Positions 1-8,494 are shown, counted from the stretch's first letter. The stretch is DNA of 50,474 bases from Aphelenchoides besseyi (GCA_024699855.1 JAMPIQ010000011.1:1-50474); one strand, 5' to 3'. Translations and numbers: made by a program. The notes: generated by a model from the sequence alone, not told the origin.

Positions 1-1
1 T

Positions 2-139
2 CTAGATGTCAAGTTCTTTGTTCGTAACCAAGATGAAGCTTCTGCAGAGTCGGTTTGTGAAGAAGTGAACCGACTTTATGAAGCAGTTGATCGCGGTGAA
101 GAAGTTGATCTTGACTTTCGCGATTCAGTTCGCGCATAA
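2..139 (+). CDS. 3' end of an unknown gene
   Basis: An open frame runs from the window edge to a TAA at 137-139, giving about 45 residues rich in Asp and Glu, with no start codon inside the window. It is followed 30 bases later by a strong terminator, which supports a real gene end. I do not recognise the family. Confidence 0.5.
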   Translation, partial: LDVKFFVRNQDEASAESVCEEVNRLYEAVDRGEEVDLDFRDSVRA

Positions 140-169
140 GATGTGACAGTTTCATAACGGTCAGCATCG

Positions 170-201
170 AGCCCCGGAAGAAATTCCGGGGCTTTTCTTT
201 T
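170..201 (+). terminator. Rho-independent terminator
   Basis: A nine-base-pair GC-rich stem (170-178 with 185-193, six-base loop) is followed by TTTCTTTT. It closes the gene ending at 139. Confidence 0.85.
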
Positions 202-223
202 GTGAGCTTAGGCATGATAATCA

Positions 224-838
224 GTGGCGAAAAAAGCGCTCGAAGCATTTAAGAAGATTCATTACGTGCGCGAAGAGTATGCCACGTATGTTTAACGGTG
301 CAGACCTCAACCGTATTTCGGTCGGTAGAAGACTTGTACGCCGTGGTCTCGAACATGTACCAGATCGATATCAGGAAAGAAGAAAGTTACCTTCGAGGGT
401 ACCTTCCTGCGAGGTATGATTGAGCGCTACGAAGGGCTAGCAGTTGTGCGGGTGCGCGCGAATCAGGATGATGATTGGCTGAGATTTACCGCAGTGAAGG
501 AACTCTGCCACGTCATCATTGATGAAAAGGAGGACTGGTCTGTCTTTGGTGTCCGCACCATCGAAGATTTGCTCATTGAGTACTTCGCCAACATTGGCGA
601 TGTCGCGAAGGGTGTCTCGCAGTCTGAGATGCTGGCGGAGGTCGCTGCGCTTGAGTTGCTTTACCCTTACGAGTGTCGGGCATACGATCTTGATCAACTG
701 GCACAGAAGAAGAAGACGACAATCATTAAGATTGCCAGCTATCATCGCGTGCCACCCGCTATGATTTCGCGAGCGGTTGATAACTACTACCACACGGTCG
801 TTGCAGGTCCGATCTGGAAGCAAATTCTAGAGAATTGA
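224..838 (+). CDS. ImmA/IrrE-like metallopeptidase, frameshifted
   Basis: The 416-838 reading frame contains FTAVKELCHVIID, which resembles the zinc-binding helix of the ImmA/IrrE peptidase family, although the usual HExxH is here KELCH, so the first His is missing or changed. Coding-like sequence continues upstream in two other frames to a GTG at 224 (AKKALEAFKKIH, then SVEDLYAVVSNMYQID), which suggests one gene of about 205 residues broken by two single-base indels. ImmA-type proteins cleave XRE repressors or act in toxin-antitoxin-like pairs; whether this one is active is unclear. It sits tail-to-tail with the integrase. Confidence 0.5.
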
Positions 839-861
839 TCTACACTAAGTTGTGAGGATTT

Positions 862-889
862 AGACGGGGCCAGCCCCGTCTATTTTTTG
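862..889 (+). terminator. Terminator after the ImmA-like gene
   Basis: The stem AGACGGGG/CCCCGTCT (862-869 with 874-881) has a four-base loop and is followed by a run of T. It lies between the convergent ImmA-like and integrase genes. Confidence 0.8.
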
Positions 890-1900
890 TGTGCCTCGTT
901 TAGCTGCCGGATCATCTCTTTCGTGGCGGAATTTCGGCCCACGTAGCGGCGAATAATTTTCTCCACCGTCTCTTCCTCCCACGCCATAATTTCGGCGATC
1001 ACACGCACCGACAGGCCCGCGATATAGAACTTTGTCGCGGCGGTCCCACGCAGGTCGTGGAAGTGCAGATCGCGTTCAAGCATGTTCGTCTTTTCTTTTG
1101 CGCGCCAGAACATCGTATTGAGGCCGCTCGGCTTCCACGGCTTCTTTTTGGAGCTGGTAAGAATGACGGGCGAGCGCTTGGGGATGCGGTCAAGAATTTC
1201 ATTCAAGGCGTCGTAGCGCGGTATGATCGCCTCCCGCTTGTGCTTGCTCTTGCCGGTCGAATGATGATGGCATCGGGGCCGACATGTGACCATGACAGTT
1301 TAAGGAGATCGCTGACGCGCAAGCCGGTATGAGCGGCGAGGTCGATAAACCCATTTCACCTCGTCAGAGCATCCCGCTTTCACCTGGGCAATGTCGGCAT
1401 CCGTCCAGATGATTTCTGAGCGGTCGGAACTGTAAAGATGCTTTATCCCTTCGGCTGGATTGGCGCTAAGCTTGCCCATCGGGTCCACCCCATGGGACAG
1501 GATGCGGGAAAGCACCTGCATGCCAGTGTCTGCGGCGCGCGGTGTCTCGCTGTACTGGCCGCGCCACTGGCGAATACGAGGGCGGATTTTGTCTGCTCGG
1601 TTGAACTGCGCAATGCTGAGATTGCCGAAGTATTCGGAAATACGATCAATCCACGGCGACCAGACGCGCTTCGTGGAATCGGCGAGCTTCTTGAACTCGG
1701 TTTGCTTTGTAGTGGGTGATGATTGAGCGGAAGCGTCCGCTTTCCGGTTCCATGCGGCTGGCGATGGCTTCATTGTAGGATGCCATGAACGCCGCTGTTC
1801 CCGGCTGGCCGTCGAGCCTTGGGCCACCGCGCCAAGCGTAATAGTAGATATTGCCCTTGGCCTTTACGGTGTGGATGCCCTTTAGCTCAACTGTAACCAT
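880..1900 (-). CDS. int: Tyrosine-family phage integrase, frameshifted
   Basis: Three consecutive minus-strand frames make one protein of about 340 residues. The N-terminal arm (MVTVELKGIH...IYYYAWRGG) resembles integrases of rhizobial prophages. The central frame holds the core-binding domain. The catalytic part shows the first Arg region (HTGLRVSDLL, read in a shifted frame near 1320), the H-x-L-R box in HFHDLRGTAATKF and the tyrosine in RRYVGRNSATKE. Frameshifts lie near 1690-1730, near 1350 and near 1255, each explained by one missing or extra base. It is the last gene of the leftward operon and overlaps the gene before it by 14 bases. It would catalyse site-specific integration and excision. 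Confidence 0.9.
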
Positions 1901-2117
1901 GCTTCTTGTCAAACTCCGCAAGTTCGCGGTCCAGATCGTCTTCGTCGTTCTGTGCCGGTGGTGTAAAATGCCATCGAAATGTGCCGTCTGGCAATGTGTC
2001 CAGCGCGGTCGGGGTCATGCCGTTCTTTTTTAGCGCTTCAAGGGTGGCGTTCACATCGCGAATTCGAAGCGTCGGACGGGCGTTTTTCTTTTTTTGGTTT
2101 GGGGCAAGGTCAGCCAT
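1887..2117 (-). CDS. Small early protein, unknown
   Basis: A 76-residue protein with a basic N-terminus (QKKKNARP) and an acidic C-terminal stretch (NDEDDLDRELAEFDKK). The middle, IRDVNATLEALKKNGMTP, is predicted helical. It overlaps the integrase start by 14 bases, so the two are probably translationally coupled. I do not recognise the family; position next to int would suit an excision or regulatory role, but no HTH is obvious. Confidence 0.7.
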   Translation of the reverse strand: MADLAPNQKKKNARPTLRIRDVNATLEALKKNGMTPTALDTLPDGTFRWHFTPPAQNDEDDLDRELAEFDKKHGYS

Positions 2118-2368
2118 TTCCGGCCTCCGTCAAAAGCTTGGTGGCTTGAAGGTTCAAGGGTCGTCATGGCTTCTTCAAGCTCGCGAGCGGTATAAGTCGC
2201 CCGGTCCGTCTTAAATTCGGGAATGCGAAGCGCCCAAAGGCATTCTCGGCACGCTCTCGCGCCCATCTTTGTTGTGTCGGTGACAGCGCGTTTTCGCTGA
2301 ATGCGGCGAGCGCAAACGAAACAGAAAGAAAGGACGTTCGCCTTGTCGGCAGAGGTTGGCTTTTTCAT
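2051..2368 (-). CDS. Small protein with Cys pairs
   Basis: The start MKKPTSADKANVL at 2368 overlaps the previous stop in ATGA. CFVCARR and ARACRECLW provide two CxxC pairs about 20 residues apart, suggesting a zinc knuckle. As read, the stop is at 2051, a 67-base overlap with the next gene. A single-base shift near 2150 would instead end it at 2110, giving a natural short overlap with the next ATG, and I think that is the true end. Function unknown. Confidence 0.6.
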   Translation of the reverse strand: MKKPTSADKANVLSFCFVCARRIQRKRAVTDTTKMGARACRECLWALRIPEFKTDRATYTARELEEAMTTLEPSSHQAFDGGRKWLTLPQTKKRKTPVRRFEFAM

Positions 2369-3064
2369 TTGCCGCCCTCCTGCTTGGCGGGTGCTGCGGC
2401 GATGGCGGCGCGAACCTGTTTCAGAACACGCCAAACGTTCGCGCGAGTTACCTTTTGCGTCATCAGGGAATGGCAGATTTCAACGTAAGGCTCAGCCTCT
2501 TTGAGTGCGGCTATGGCCTCGGTTTTCCGCCACGTCCTGCACCTGTGCGGAGAGGGCGGCAGAATTCGGAACGATGCGATATGCCACAATATCACATGGA
2601 TGCGGGCAGCCTCGGTCATGGTGCCAGTTAGACTTTGAACCTTCGCGCTCTAACCAATTGCTTGCAAATTCAGCTTCGTACTCAAAGCCACTCGCCATGC
2701 GAACCTCAACCACGGTGTCACCGTTGACGGGGATGCTTTTGCCGTCATGCTTAATCCAGTCTGCCCGTGGAGCCTCCACGGCCACGGATGGCGCGGGAGG
2801 GGCGGCGTAGAGATAAACGACCTCTGTCGGCCCCTTGCTGTGGGCTGCTGCAATTTTCTCAATGCCGGCAACGTCCATACTGACATACTCGCAACCGAGA
2901 TAGTCGGTCGTCATAGCTGCCACCGGCTCCGCAGCGGACAGATCGGCTTCCTCGCGCTTGATGACTGCATAGATTTCTTCGATCACGCTGGGGTCTTCGA
3001 TAGCGCCGTCGAACACCTCGTCCACGATCTTGCCCAAAAGAGCGCGGCTAATGGCGTTAGTCAT
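2365..3064 (-). CDS. Hypothetical early protein, frameshifted
   Basis: Two frames join near 2525: the first begins MTNAISRALLGKIVDEVFDG and carries a domain with NGDTVVEVRMASG and DIVAYRIV, the second supplies the C-terminus ending AAAPAKQEGGK. Joined length is about 230 residues. The Trp/His-rich stretch before DIVAYRIV resembles a short conserved segment common in rhizobial phage proteins of unknown role. It overlaps both neighbours in ATGA, typical of this operon. Confidence 0.6.
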
Positions 3065-3549
3065 GCTGCACCGCCTTTCCGTGGAGTGGACAATGCTGCG
3101 CGGTACAGCCGTTCAAGTTCGGCGACGATAAGCGCACACCAGCCTTCACCAGATCGTGTTCCCGGTCTGTCGGCTTCCACCACTTCAAATCCCAAGGCCA
3201 GAGTGTTTTCGCCCACGGCAGAAATTTTTTGCCAGACTGAACAGCGCCGGTCACCGCGTAAAGTCCAAGGGTGTAAGCGGCTGCTGCCTGCGCCAGTTCG
3301 CCATTTACGTGGGTGTCGTCGTGCTCTGGAAGCCAATCCTTCCTTTTCGATCTGGCGGCGACGTTCGGCGGCAATGGCCTGCACCGCAGGGCTATACGCC
3401 TCGCGGCTGATGATAACCCGCAGATCGTGAGCGGCGCGCAAGGTGGTGTCCGACAGCAAGCCGCCGTTGCCACCCTTGCCGCCTGCGCCGTTCATGTCGA
3501 ACTCGACGCAATCAATAAGCTTCTTCGCTGCTTTGACGATATCTGTCAT
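3061..3549 (-). CDS. Conserved phage protein (ERRRQIEKEG type), frameshifted
   Basis: The N-terminal frame includes AIAAERRRQIEKEG, then a second frame gives PEHDDTHVNGELAQAAAAY and WPWDLKWWKP, then the first frame returns with a helix LIVAELERLYRAA. These blocks occur in this order in a common phage/bacterial family of unknown function, so two indels (near 3350 and 3150) are likely and the gene of about 163 residues is probably intact in life. Confidence 0.7.
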   Translation of the reverse strand: MTDIVKAAKKLIDCVEFDMNGAGGKGGNGGLLSDTTLRAAHDLRVIISREAYSPAVQAIAAERRRQIEKEGLASRARRHPRKWRTGAGSSRLHPWTLRGDRRCSVWQKISAVGENTLALGFEVVEADRPGTRSGEGWCALIVAELERLYRAALSTPRKGGAA

Positions 3550-3558
3550 GGGGTGGCC

Positions 3559-3994
3559 TCAAGGTTTTTTCCGCCAGTCGAAAAAGCCAAGTGCGCCTTT
3601 GACGGGGATAAATTCGCAGGGTTTGGGATTTGCCAGCAAGAAGCCGTACGGGCCGAAGAACCACGGGCTTTCGTGGCGCGTGACGCAATCCACGATATCG
3701 ACGGTTTCCGACGATGCCGCCGCGCGGCAGGCGGCGTTCGTCTTTTCGGCCCGGAAATGCAGGCCCGGTGTGGCCTTCGGGCAGGGCTGCGCGGGCCACA
3801 TAAAGACCGTCAAGCCACTCTTCCGCCGTCATGCCCTTGGCGGCATGGATGCAGACCGGCCCGCGATACTTCGTCGCCCATGTCCGGTTTTCGACCGGCT
3901 TGCCAAGCTCGAAAATGCAGTGAACCCACGGCTGTCGAACCGACAGCGCCAGTTGCGGCAGCGCGGCGAGAACGGAAAGCTGTTCGGGCGTCAT
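3559..3994 (-). CDS. ASCH-domain protein, frameshifted
   Basis: Residues LSVRQPWVHCIFELGKPVENR followed by YRGPVCIHAAKG are the classic opening of an ASCH domain, a PUA-like fold that binds RNA or modified nucleotides. A shifted frame from about 3730 adds IVDCVTRHESPWFFGPYGF and ends KGALGFFDWRKKP, the usual ASCH C-terminus. Joined length is about 145 residues. Its stop is nine bases before the next start. Confidence 0.8.
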
Positions 3995-4446
3995 GCTGCG
4001 CCCTCGATCCGCGCGAACCGCGCCGTATCGCCATCCACAACGAAGCGAAGCGGAACTTCATAGTCCGACCACCAATAAGCATCGATAGCGAACACGCCTT
4101 CCTCCATCCGCATGAAGAGAATCAGTTGTTCAATCGACGTTGCCAGAGTGTCCGTGTCCCGTTCGAGGCGGAAAAAAATTGGCGTCTCTCGGGATATGTG
4201 CGTTTGTCCGCCATTCGCCATCCTCATTAATGGTGAGGGTGAAATCGCCATAGGCGCGATGCTCTTCAAAAAGAACAATGTCGCCCGGCTGCAAGCGTTG
4301 CGAATAGGTTTCTTCCACTTCGGCGGTTTCCGGTGGCCGAAGAAACCATGCATCGCCGGAACGATAAATGAAGCTGTCCGGATTTTCCTGCGGCTCGGGA
4401 ATGCATTCGTCCTGCCATGCGGACGGAAGATATTTCAGTTCGGTCA
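3991..4446 (-). CDS. Hypothetical early protein, frameshifted
   Basis: The start MTELKYLPSAWQDE at 4446 is followed by an acidic beta-rich region (LQPGDIVLFEEHRAYG), then a frame change near 4190 and a C-terminal part with YWWSDYEVPLRFVVDGD. Joined length is about 150 residues. It overlaps the ASCH gene by four bases. No family recognised. Confidence 0.6.
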
Positions 4447-4461
4447 TGGTGGTGGCTCCCG

Positions 4462-4905
4462 CTATTCGAAAGGTAAGTTGCGCTTGCCAAGCTGGAAGCG
4501 CGAAAGCTCGAAGCTCGCTTCGCGAGGCGGTTCCGGTGCCAGCATGGGCGAGCGGGTACACTCTTGGGAAAAGAAGTAGAGTTCCGAAGAGGCGGAAGAG
4601 AGCGCGTTCTGATAGAAGCGCTCAAGCCAATCGTGATCGAAGTGAATGGCACGATAGTTCCGGCGCATGGAACCGAGATGATTGAGCCGCTGCGGGTTCA
4701 TGGCGACCGCTTGGATATTGTTGCCTTCGCGCGTGGCGGCGAGCTTCTTCCGCAGGCGCATCATTTCGTTTTCGGTCGCAACTATAATGAGGTCGCCCGG
4801 CTGCGCGGCGGCAAGCATCGCCGTGGTGCGGCCTGTGCGGCGTGCGGTCATGCCATACACGTCAAGCGTGGCCGTCAAAAAGCGGATCACGTCATCACTT
4901 TGCAT
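4462..4905 (-). CDS. Hypothetical protein with TGRTT motif
   Basis: The start MQSDDVIRFLTATLDVYGM at 4905 overlaps the previous stop by 11 bases; an alternative ATG is at 4917. ARRTGRTTAMLAAAQPGDLIIVAT resembles the start of a P-loop fold (a Walker-A-like GRTT, then a strand), as in short phage NTPase-like proteins, but the Lys of Walker A is Arg and no Walker B is evident. 147 residues. Function unknown. Confidence 0.6.
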   Translation of the reverse strand: MQSDDVIRFLTATLDVYGMTARRTGRTTAMLAAAQPGDLIIVATENEMMRLRKKLAATREGNNIQAVAMNPQRLNHLGSMRRNYRAIHFDHDWLERFYQNALSSASSELYFFSQECTRSPMLAPEPPREASFELSRFQLGKRNLPFE

Positions 4906-5083
4906 AGTGAACTCCATTGACGATGCGGACGGATTCGACAAAGCCGGGGCGCTGGCGGCGGGCCTTCTGTTCGGCGCGCAGGGCGTTGGCGGCGGTCGTA
5001 GTGATGGTGAAGCCGTCATAGAAGCGGACACGAAACAACGGCTGTCGGGCTTCGGTCTGGCTGTCGGTTTGCTGCTGTTTCAT
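4895..5083 (-). CDS. Small hypothetical protein
   Basis: A 62-residue protein beginning MKQQQTDSQTEARQPL, with a likely beta hairpin (RVRFYDGFTITTTAANALRAE) and a basic C-terminal half. It overlaps the next gene and follows the DUF2303 gene by 60 bases. Function unknown. Confidence 0.55.
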   Translation of the reverse strand: MKQQQTDSQTEARQPLFRVRFYDGFTITTTAANALRAEQKARRQRPGFVESVRIVNGVHYAK

Positions 5084-5143
5084 GTTCTCGCTCCGTCCTG
5101 CTGGATGGAGGCGGGCGGCGACCGCCCGCGCTCCGCGTGAAAA

Positions 5144-6050
5144 TCAGGCCGACATTTCCGGCTTGCCCGCGAACTTCGGCAGGCCAAGTTCTGCGGCGGT
5201 TTCGTGCAGGGCGAAGTTGACGGCCTTGGTGATGTGGATGTCGGGCCGGTAAAGCATGCAGGTCCACGAAAGCGTGCCTTCACGAAGGCGGTAGCGCAGG
5301 CGCACGGGCAGGCGGATGCTTTCACCCTGGAAGAACGGCGCGATGTTGAGGACGAAGACGCCCGGCACGGTGATCGGGTCGCCGTTGGCGTTCTTGTGAT
5401 CTTCCTCGAAAACGATCTGACTTTCGCCGGTTTGCAGTTTCAGGGCCGTCTTGACGCGGGTTTCCGCGTTGATCTGCAAGCCCTGCGAAAGCACTACCAG
5501 TTCATTCGGATAGGCAATCTTCGCCCGGAACAGCAATTCGAGGTCTTTCACCTCGTCAGAGTCCGGCGAGGCCAGTTCGGCGATATGGTCTTCGATGAAT
5601 TCCGCGAACTCGTTTTGAGTCAACGCTTTGCCATGGATGCCCTGCCAAGCTTTTCCATTCTTCGGAAAGCGGGAACGCATAGTGCACGCGGTGCCTGCCG
5701 TTGTCCGGGTCGTCGCCGTGGTAGTCGATAACGGCGGTGAAGGCGGGGGTGCGCCAGTCCGTCACGGCAAAGATCACGCTGTTGTCCGTCTTGTGGCGCT
5801 CGACCAGCTTGACGAAGGAATCCAGCGTTTCAACATTGGCGGTGCCCTGCTTGCGCTCCGGGCGGGTACGCCACGGCGCGAAGATTGCCGACACCTCCGC
5901 CAGCCTGCCGCTGGCCGGGTCCAGCAGCGCCGGGACGGTGGCGGGAATGCCCTTGGCGTCGGCAGGTGCCGAAACCTGCACAATCGCGGCGTTGGTCTGC
6001 GCCGCAAGCTTGGCGATCTCGGCGACGGCGGTTTGGGTAAGTTGGTCCAT
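5144..6050 (-). CDS. DUF2303 family protein (YfdQ-like), frameshifted
   Basis: The N-terminal frame starts MDQLTQTAVAEIAKLA and includes LDSFVKLVERHKTDNSVIF, TAVIDYHG and HYAFPLSEEWK. An extra A in an A-run near 5655 moves the rest (WQGIHGKALTQNEFAEFIEDH through LVVLSQGLQIN to KFAGKPEMSA) into another frame. The joined protein of about 301 residues matches the layout of DUF2303/YfdQ, widespread in prophage early regions with unknown function. It is the longest gene in the operon apart from the integrase. Confidence 0.88.
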
Positions 6051-6109
6051 TTCAGTTCCTCTGTTGGTGCGCCGGTCACTGGCCGGACGCGGTTGCTAAA
6101 GTGGGGAAA

Positions 6110-6443
6110 TCAGTTCGCGGAGACTTCGCGCGGCGAAAACATGTCGTGCTGGCGGGGATGCTCAGTCGAAAGCGCGCCGTCTTCGACAACCCAAAAGACC
6201 GAGTTCTTGCGCGGCAGCTTTGGGGGTTTTGGATTCCATGTCGGCGGCAATCGTCACCATGCCATCCTTGACGGACAGGGAGAGTTTCAGGGTCACGGAA
6301 CCCTTGAAGGTCTGCATGGGGTTGGCTTCGGACATGTCCGAAAGCTTTTCCAGCGTCTGGCCGATCTCGGCGGAAAAGGCGGGGTTAAGCTGGCCGTTTT
6401 CCAGCATGCCGATAATGGTGGATGCATCGCGTATTTTCTTCAT
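6110..6443 (-). CDS. Hypothetical early protein, frameshifted
   Basis: MKKIRDASTIIGMLENGQLN leads into VTLKLSLSVKDGMVTIAADM, a beta-rich middle. A shift in the AAAACCCCC run near 6225 gives a natural C-terminus containing NSVFWVVEDGALST and MFSPREVSAN, ending at 6110. About 110 residues. This type of protein commonly lies beside DUF2303 in alphaproteobacterial prophages; its role is unknown. Confidence 0.65.
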
Positions 6444-6471
6444 GCGGATGGTTCCTTGTGGTTGAGGAAGG

Positions 6472-6684
6472 TCACACGCGCGCTGCGGCGGCGTGGTAGC
6501 GTTCGATTTCGGCCAGCCGTGTGGCGCAAAGCGCCGCGCCGCCGATGGTCGAAAGAATGAGAACCGCAGCAACGCAGGCCAGAAAGAAGCGGCAATAGGG
6601 TTGCTCGCGTTCCTTACGGAATGTGCCAAGCTGCTGACGGTTAAGCGGGTACATCGGGGAAATCTGGATCAAAACTGCCTCCAT
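6472..6684 (-). CDS. Small one-helix membrane protein
   Basis: About 70 residues with one hydrophobic segment, FFLACVAAVLILSTIGGAAL, near the C-terminus and a basic N-terminal half. The ATG at 6684 is preceded by a purine-rich AGGCGG at some distance; 6654 is an alternative start. Function unknown. Confidence 0.5.
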   Translation of the reverse strand: MEAVLIQISPMYPLNRQQLGTFRKEREQPYCRFFLACVAAVLILSTIGGAALCATRLAEIERYHAAAARV

Positions 6685-6737
6685 CTGTTTCGGATGCCGC
6701 CTCGGGTGGGAGGCGGTCACCGAATCCGGACGTGGCA

Positions 6738-6921
6738 TCAGGCCGCGTCACGCTGCGAAAGCAGGTTGGCAAGCGCGCGTGCTTCCTCGCCGTATTCCTT
6801 GATCTGCGCGCGGGTGAAGCGAATGGCGATCTGGTCTTCGGTGCAAGCCTTCGCCAAGGCGCAACATTTCGTCGGCCATGTCGCTGATGATCTGCTTTTC
6901 TTCGTGTTTACGTTCCTGCAT
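6738..6921 (-). CDS. Small helical protein, frameshifted
   Basis: MQERKHEEKQIISDMADEML continues, after a one-base shift near 6855, as an Arg/Glu/Ala-rich helix (ARALANLLSQRDAA) ending at 6738. The shifted frame is preferred because it gives normal codon use and a natural stop. About 60 residues. Function unknown. Confidence 0.5.
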
Positions 6922-6984
6922 GTCGTGTTCTCCTGATGGCTTGGGTGGGGGCGAGCCTTTTTTCCTCATGCTCAGGAGGGCTTT

Positions 6985-7131
6985 TCAGCGGGACAAGCGG
7001 CCTGCGACGAAGCCGATTGCGACCAGCAGGACGCTGGAAACGAGGTCCATGGCGAAGGAAAAGAAGAGGGCCTGCATCGTGACGAGAAGGCCCGCCGCCG
7101 TCGCCAAGGCGATATTCTTTGCGGTCGCCAT
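6985..7131 (-). CDS. Small two-helix membrane protein
   Basis: A 48-residue frame starts MATAKNIALATAAGLLVTMQ two bases after the TerB-like stop and ends at 6985. It has two hydrophobic stretches, IALATAAGLLVTMQALFFSF and VSSVLLVAIGFVAGRL, separated by a Met-Asp turn. The tight spacing suggests translational coupling with the TerB-like gene, which is notable because TerB proteins often act at the membrane. Function unknown. Confidence 0.55.
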   Translation of the reverse strand: MATAKNIALATAAGLLVTMQALFFSFAMDLVSSVLLVAIGFVAGRLSR

Positions 7132-7133
7132 GG

Positions 7134-7556
7134 TTAGAGATACTTGGCCAGATCAAGCCCGACCGTGGATGCGATCTTGGCAAGCACTGCTTTTTCGTCG
7201 TCAGAAATGCCGCCGCTGTCTGCCACGTCGAGCGCGACCAGAAGCACGGTTTCGCTCATATCGTGGTCGGCCTTGATGTCTTCGATTTCCTTGAAGAGAC
7301 CGGCCTTGCCCACGCGGCCCACGGCGCGGCTGCACATCTTGTCCATCGTGGTTTCGATGGCTCGGGCATCGAACGCGCCGGAAAGGGCGGCGTTAGACTT
7401 CACTGCGGCGACAGCGGCCAGAAGTTCCTTATCGTCAAGCTCTCCGTCAGCGGTGGCGACAAGGGCGGATGCGGCGCAAACCGCTTCCAGAAAATCGGTC
7501 TTGCCGGAAAACTTCTTCGCCTTGTCTCCGACGAGGCTTTTGAACATTGCAAGCAT
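7134..7556 (-). CDS. TerB-like protein
   Basis: 140 residues with the all-helical TerB fold pattern: LEAVCAASALVATADGELDD near the N-terminus and a second acidic turn, SGGISDDEKAVLAKIAS, near the C-terminus, both resembling the metal-binding turns of tellurite-resistance TerB. TerB homologues bind Ca2+ and are linked to phage resistance and stress responses. It is the first gene of the leftward operon, so it would be made early or on derepression. Confidence 0.85.
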   Translation of the reverse strand: MLAMFKSLVGDKAKKFSGKTDFLEAVCAASALVATADGELDDKELLAAVAAVKSNAALSGAFDARAIETTMDKMCSRAVGRVGKAGLFKEIEDIKADHDMSETVLLVALDVADSGGISDDEKAVLAKIASTVGLDLAKYL

Positions 7557-7584
7557 AAGGCTCCATCCTTCTTTCGTTGAGGGA

Positions 7585-7625
7585 GCCGGGCGGCATGTTC
7601 ACATTTCGAGGGTGCGCCGCCCGGC
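7585..7625 (-). promoter_or_regulatory. Leader hairpin of leftward operon
   Basis: A perfect 10-base-pair stem, GCCGGGCGGC with its complement (7585-7594 and 7616-7625), encloses a 21-base loop. It lies in the 5' untranslated region expected from the leftward promoter at 7671-7699, about 30 bases before the TerB-like start. No T-run follows, so it is more likely a processing, stability or antitermination element than a terminator. Confidence 0.55.
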
Positions 7626-7670
7626 AGTCTGCCCGAGCCGCAACGAGGTTGAGCGGTCGGGATGCAGCGG

Positions 7671-7699
7671 ACGGTATTCGGGACATATCCCGAAGTCAA
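7671..7699 (-). promoter_or_regulatory. Leftward early promoter (PL-like)
   Basis: On the minus strand, TTGACT (7699-7694) is followed by a 17-base spacer and TACCGT (7676-7671). The spacer is the operator at 7677-7694. This mirrors the rightward promoter at 8544-8574, which supports both. Confidence 0.6.
7677..7694. promoter_or_regulatory. Repressor operator OL1
   Basis: An 18-base palindrome, TTCGGGACATATCCCGAA, with seven-base arms, lies between the -35 and -10 boxes of the leftward promoter. Confidence 0.75.
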
Positions 7700-7714
7700 G
7701 GGACAAATCCCGAA
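7697..7714. promoter_or_regulatory. Repressor operator OL2
   Basis: CAAGGGACAAATCCCGAA, a weaker copy of the same palindrome (left arm AAGGGA instead of TCGGGA), is centred 20 bases from OL1, suggesting two dimers on nearly the same DNA face. It overlaps the -35 box. Confidence 0.65.
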
Positions 7715-7725
7715 AAGGAATGTTG

Positions 7726-7743
7726 AGCGGGATAAATCCCGGA
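7726..7743. promoter_or_regulatory. Repressor operator OL3
   Basis: AGCGGGATAAATCCCGGA keeps the CGGGAT-n2-ATCCCG core. It is 29 bases from OL2 and 56 bases downstream of the repressor stop. Confidence 0.65.
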
Positions 7744-7757
7744 GATCGCGCATAAAG

Positions 7758-7785
7758 AAAGCCGCAAATGACGCGGCTTTTTGCG
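7758..7785 (-). terminator. Terminator of the repressor gene
   Basis: The stem AAAGCCGC/GCGGCTTT (7758-7765 with 7773-7780) has T-rich flanks on both strands, so it can work for the repressor transcript and perhaps in both directions. Confidence 0.75.
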
Positions 7786-7798
7786 AGATTAGTGCGAA

Positions 7799-8494
7799 TC
7801 AGATGTTGGAGCGTCGATAGCTTCCCGTCACAACTCCACAAATGACGATCTCTGTGGCGTCATCGCCGTCCAGCCGAAGAGGCTGGTGTTTGGGATTGCT
7901 GCTTCTTGGCGCAAGTAACATTTCGCCATCGCTGGCGTGGTCAATAACTTTCAGTGTTGCTTCTACCAGATGACCACTTCGCCGCTCAACGTGGACAATT
8001 AATCCCGCACGTATCGACAGGCCACTATCCGCAAAGTCTACGACTGACACATAGCTTCCATCGGGAAATTCCAAATCCATCGAGTCGCCTTTAACCCGCA
8101 AACCGTATTGTTTCGCATATGGAAAGCGCGGATCGCGAGCAACCGGTATCACTTCTCTCTGCTCTGGATCGTCGTCTACGATGGACATATCCAGCCATGT
8201 TCCTGCCTGGATATCCCCTTTCACGATAAGGCCATTAAGCTCCGCGTGGGTGACGGTACTCGTAGGAGCATCAGGGATGGCCCCTGCTGCCGGGTCGCCA
8301 AGGAACCAATCAACCGTGGTGTTCAACGCCGTTGCCAGCTTTTCCAACTTTTCGACTGTGGGGTTGCGCGACTTGCCGCGAAGGATATCGCGAACAAAGC
8401 TTTCCCCCAAGCCTGCCCGCTTGGCGGCGTCATAAGCGTTAATGCCAAGGATATCCATGCGGATTCTAAGGCGTTTTTGCAGCGATGTTTCCAT
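7799..8494 (-). CDS. CI-like phage repressor (XRE + S24)
   Basis: The N-terminus is an XRE helix-turn-helix (AYDAAKRAGLGESFVRDIL, then RNPTVEKLEKLATAL). The C-terminal half is an S24 LexA/CI-like domain: Ala-Gly in GDIQAGTW at the place of the LexA scissile bond, the nucleophile Ser in LRVKGDSMD, and Lys in ATLKVID. This predicts RecA-stimulated self-cleavage and induction by DNA damage. I chose the start at 8494 (METSLQKRL); an upstream ATG at 8530 is possible but close to the divergent promoter. The flanking palindromes at 7677-7743 and 8551-8568 are its probable operators. Confidence 0.93.
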   Translation of the reverse strand: METSLQKRLRIRMDILGINAYDAAKRAGLGESFVRDILRGKSRNPTVEKLEKLATALNTTVDWFLGDPAAGAIPDAPTSTVTHAELNGLIVKGDIQAGTWLDMSIVDDDPEQREVIPVARDPRFPYAKQYGLRVKGDSMDLEFPDGSYVSVVDFADSGLSIRAGLIVHVERRSGHLVEATLKVIDHASDGEMLLAPRSSNPKHQPLRLDGDDATEIVICGVVTGSYRRSNI

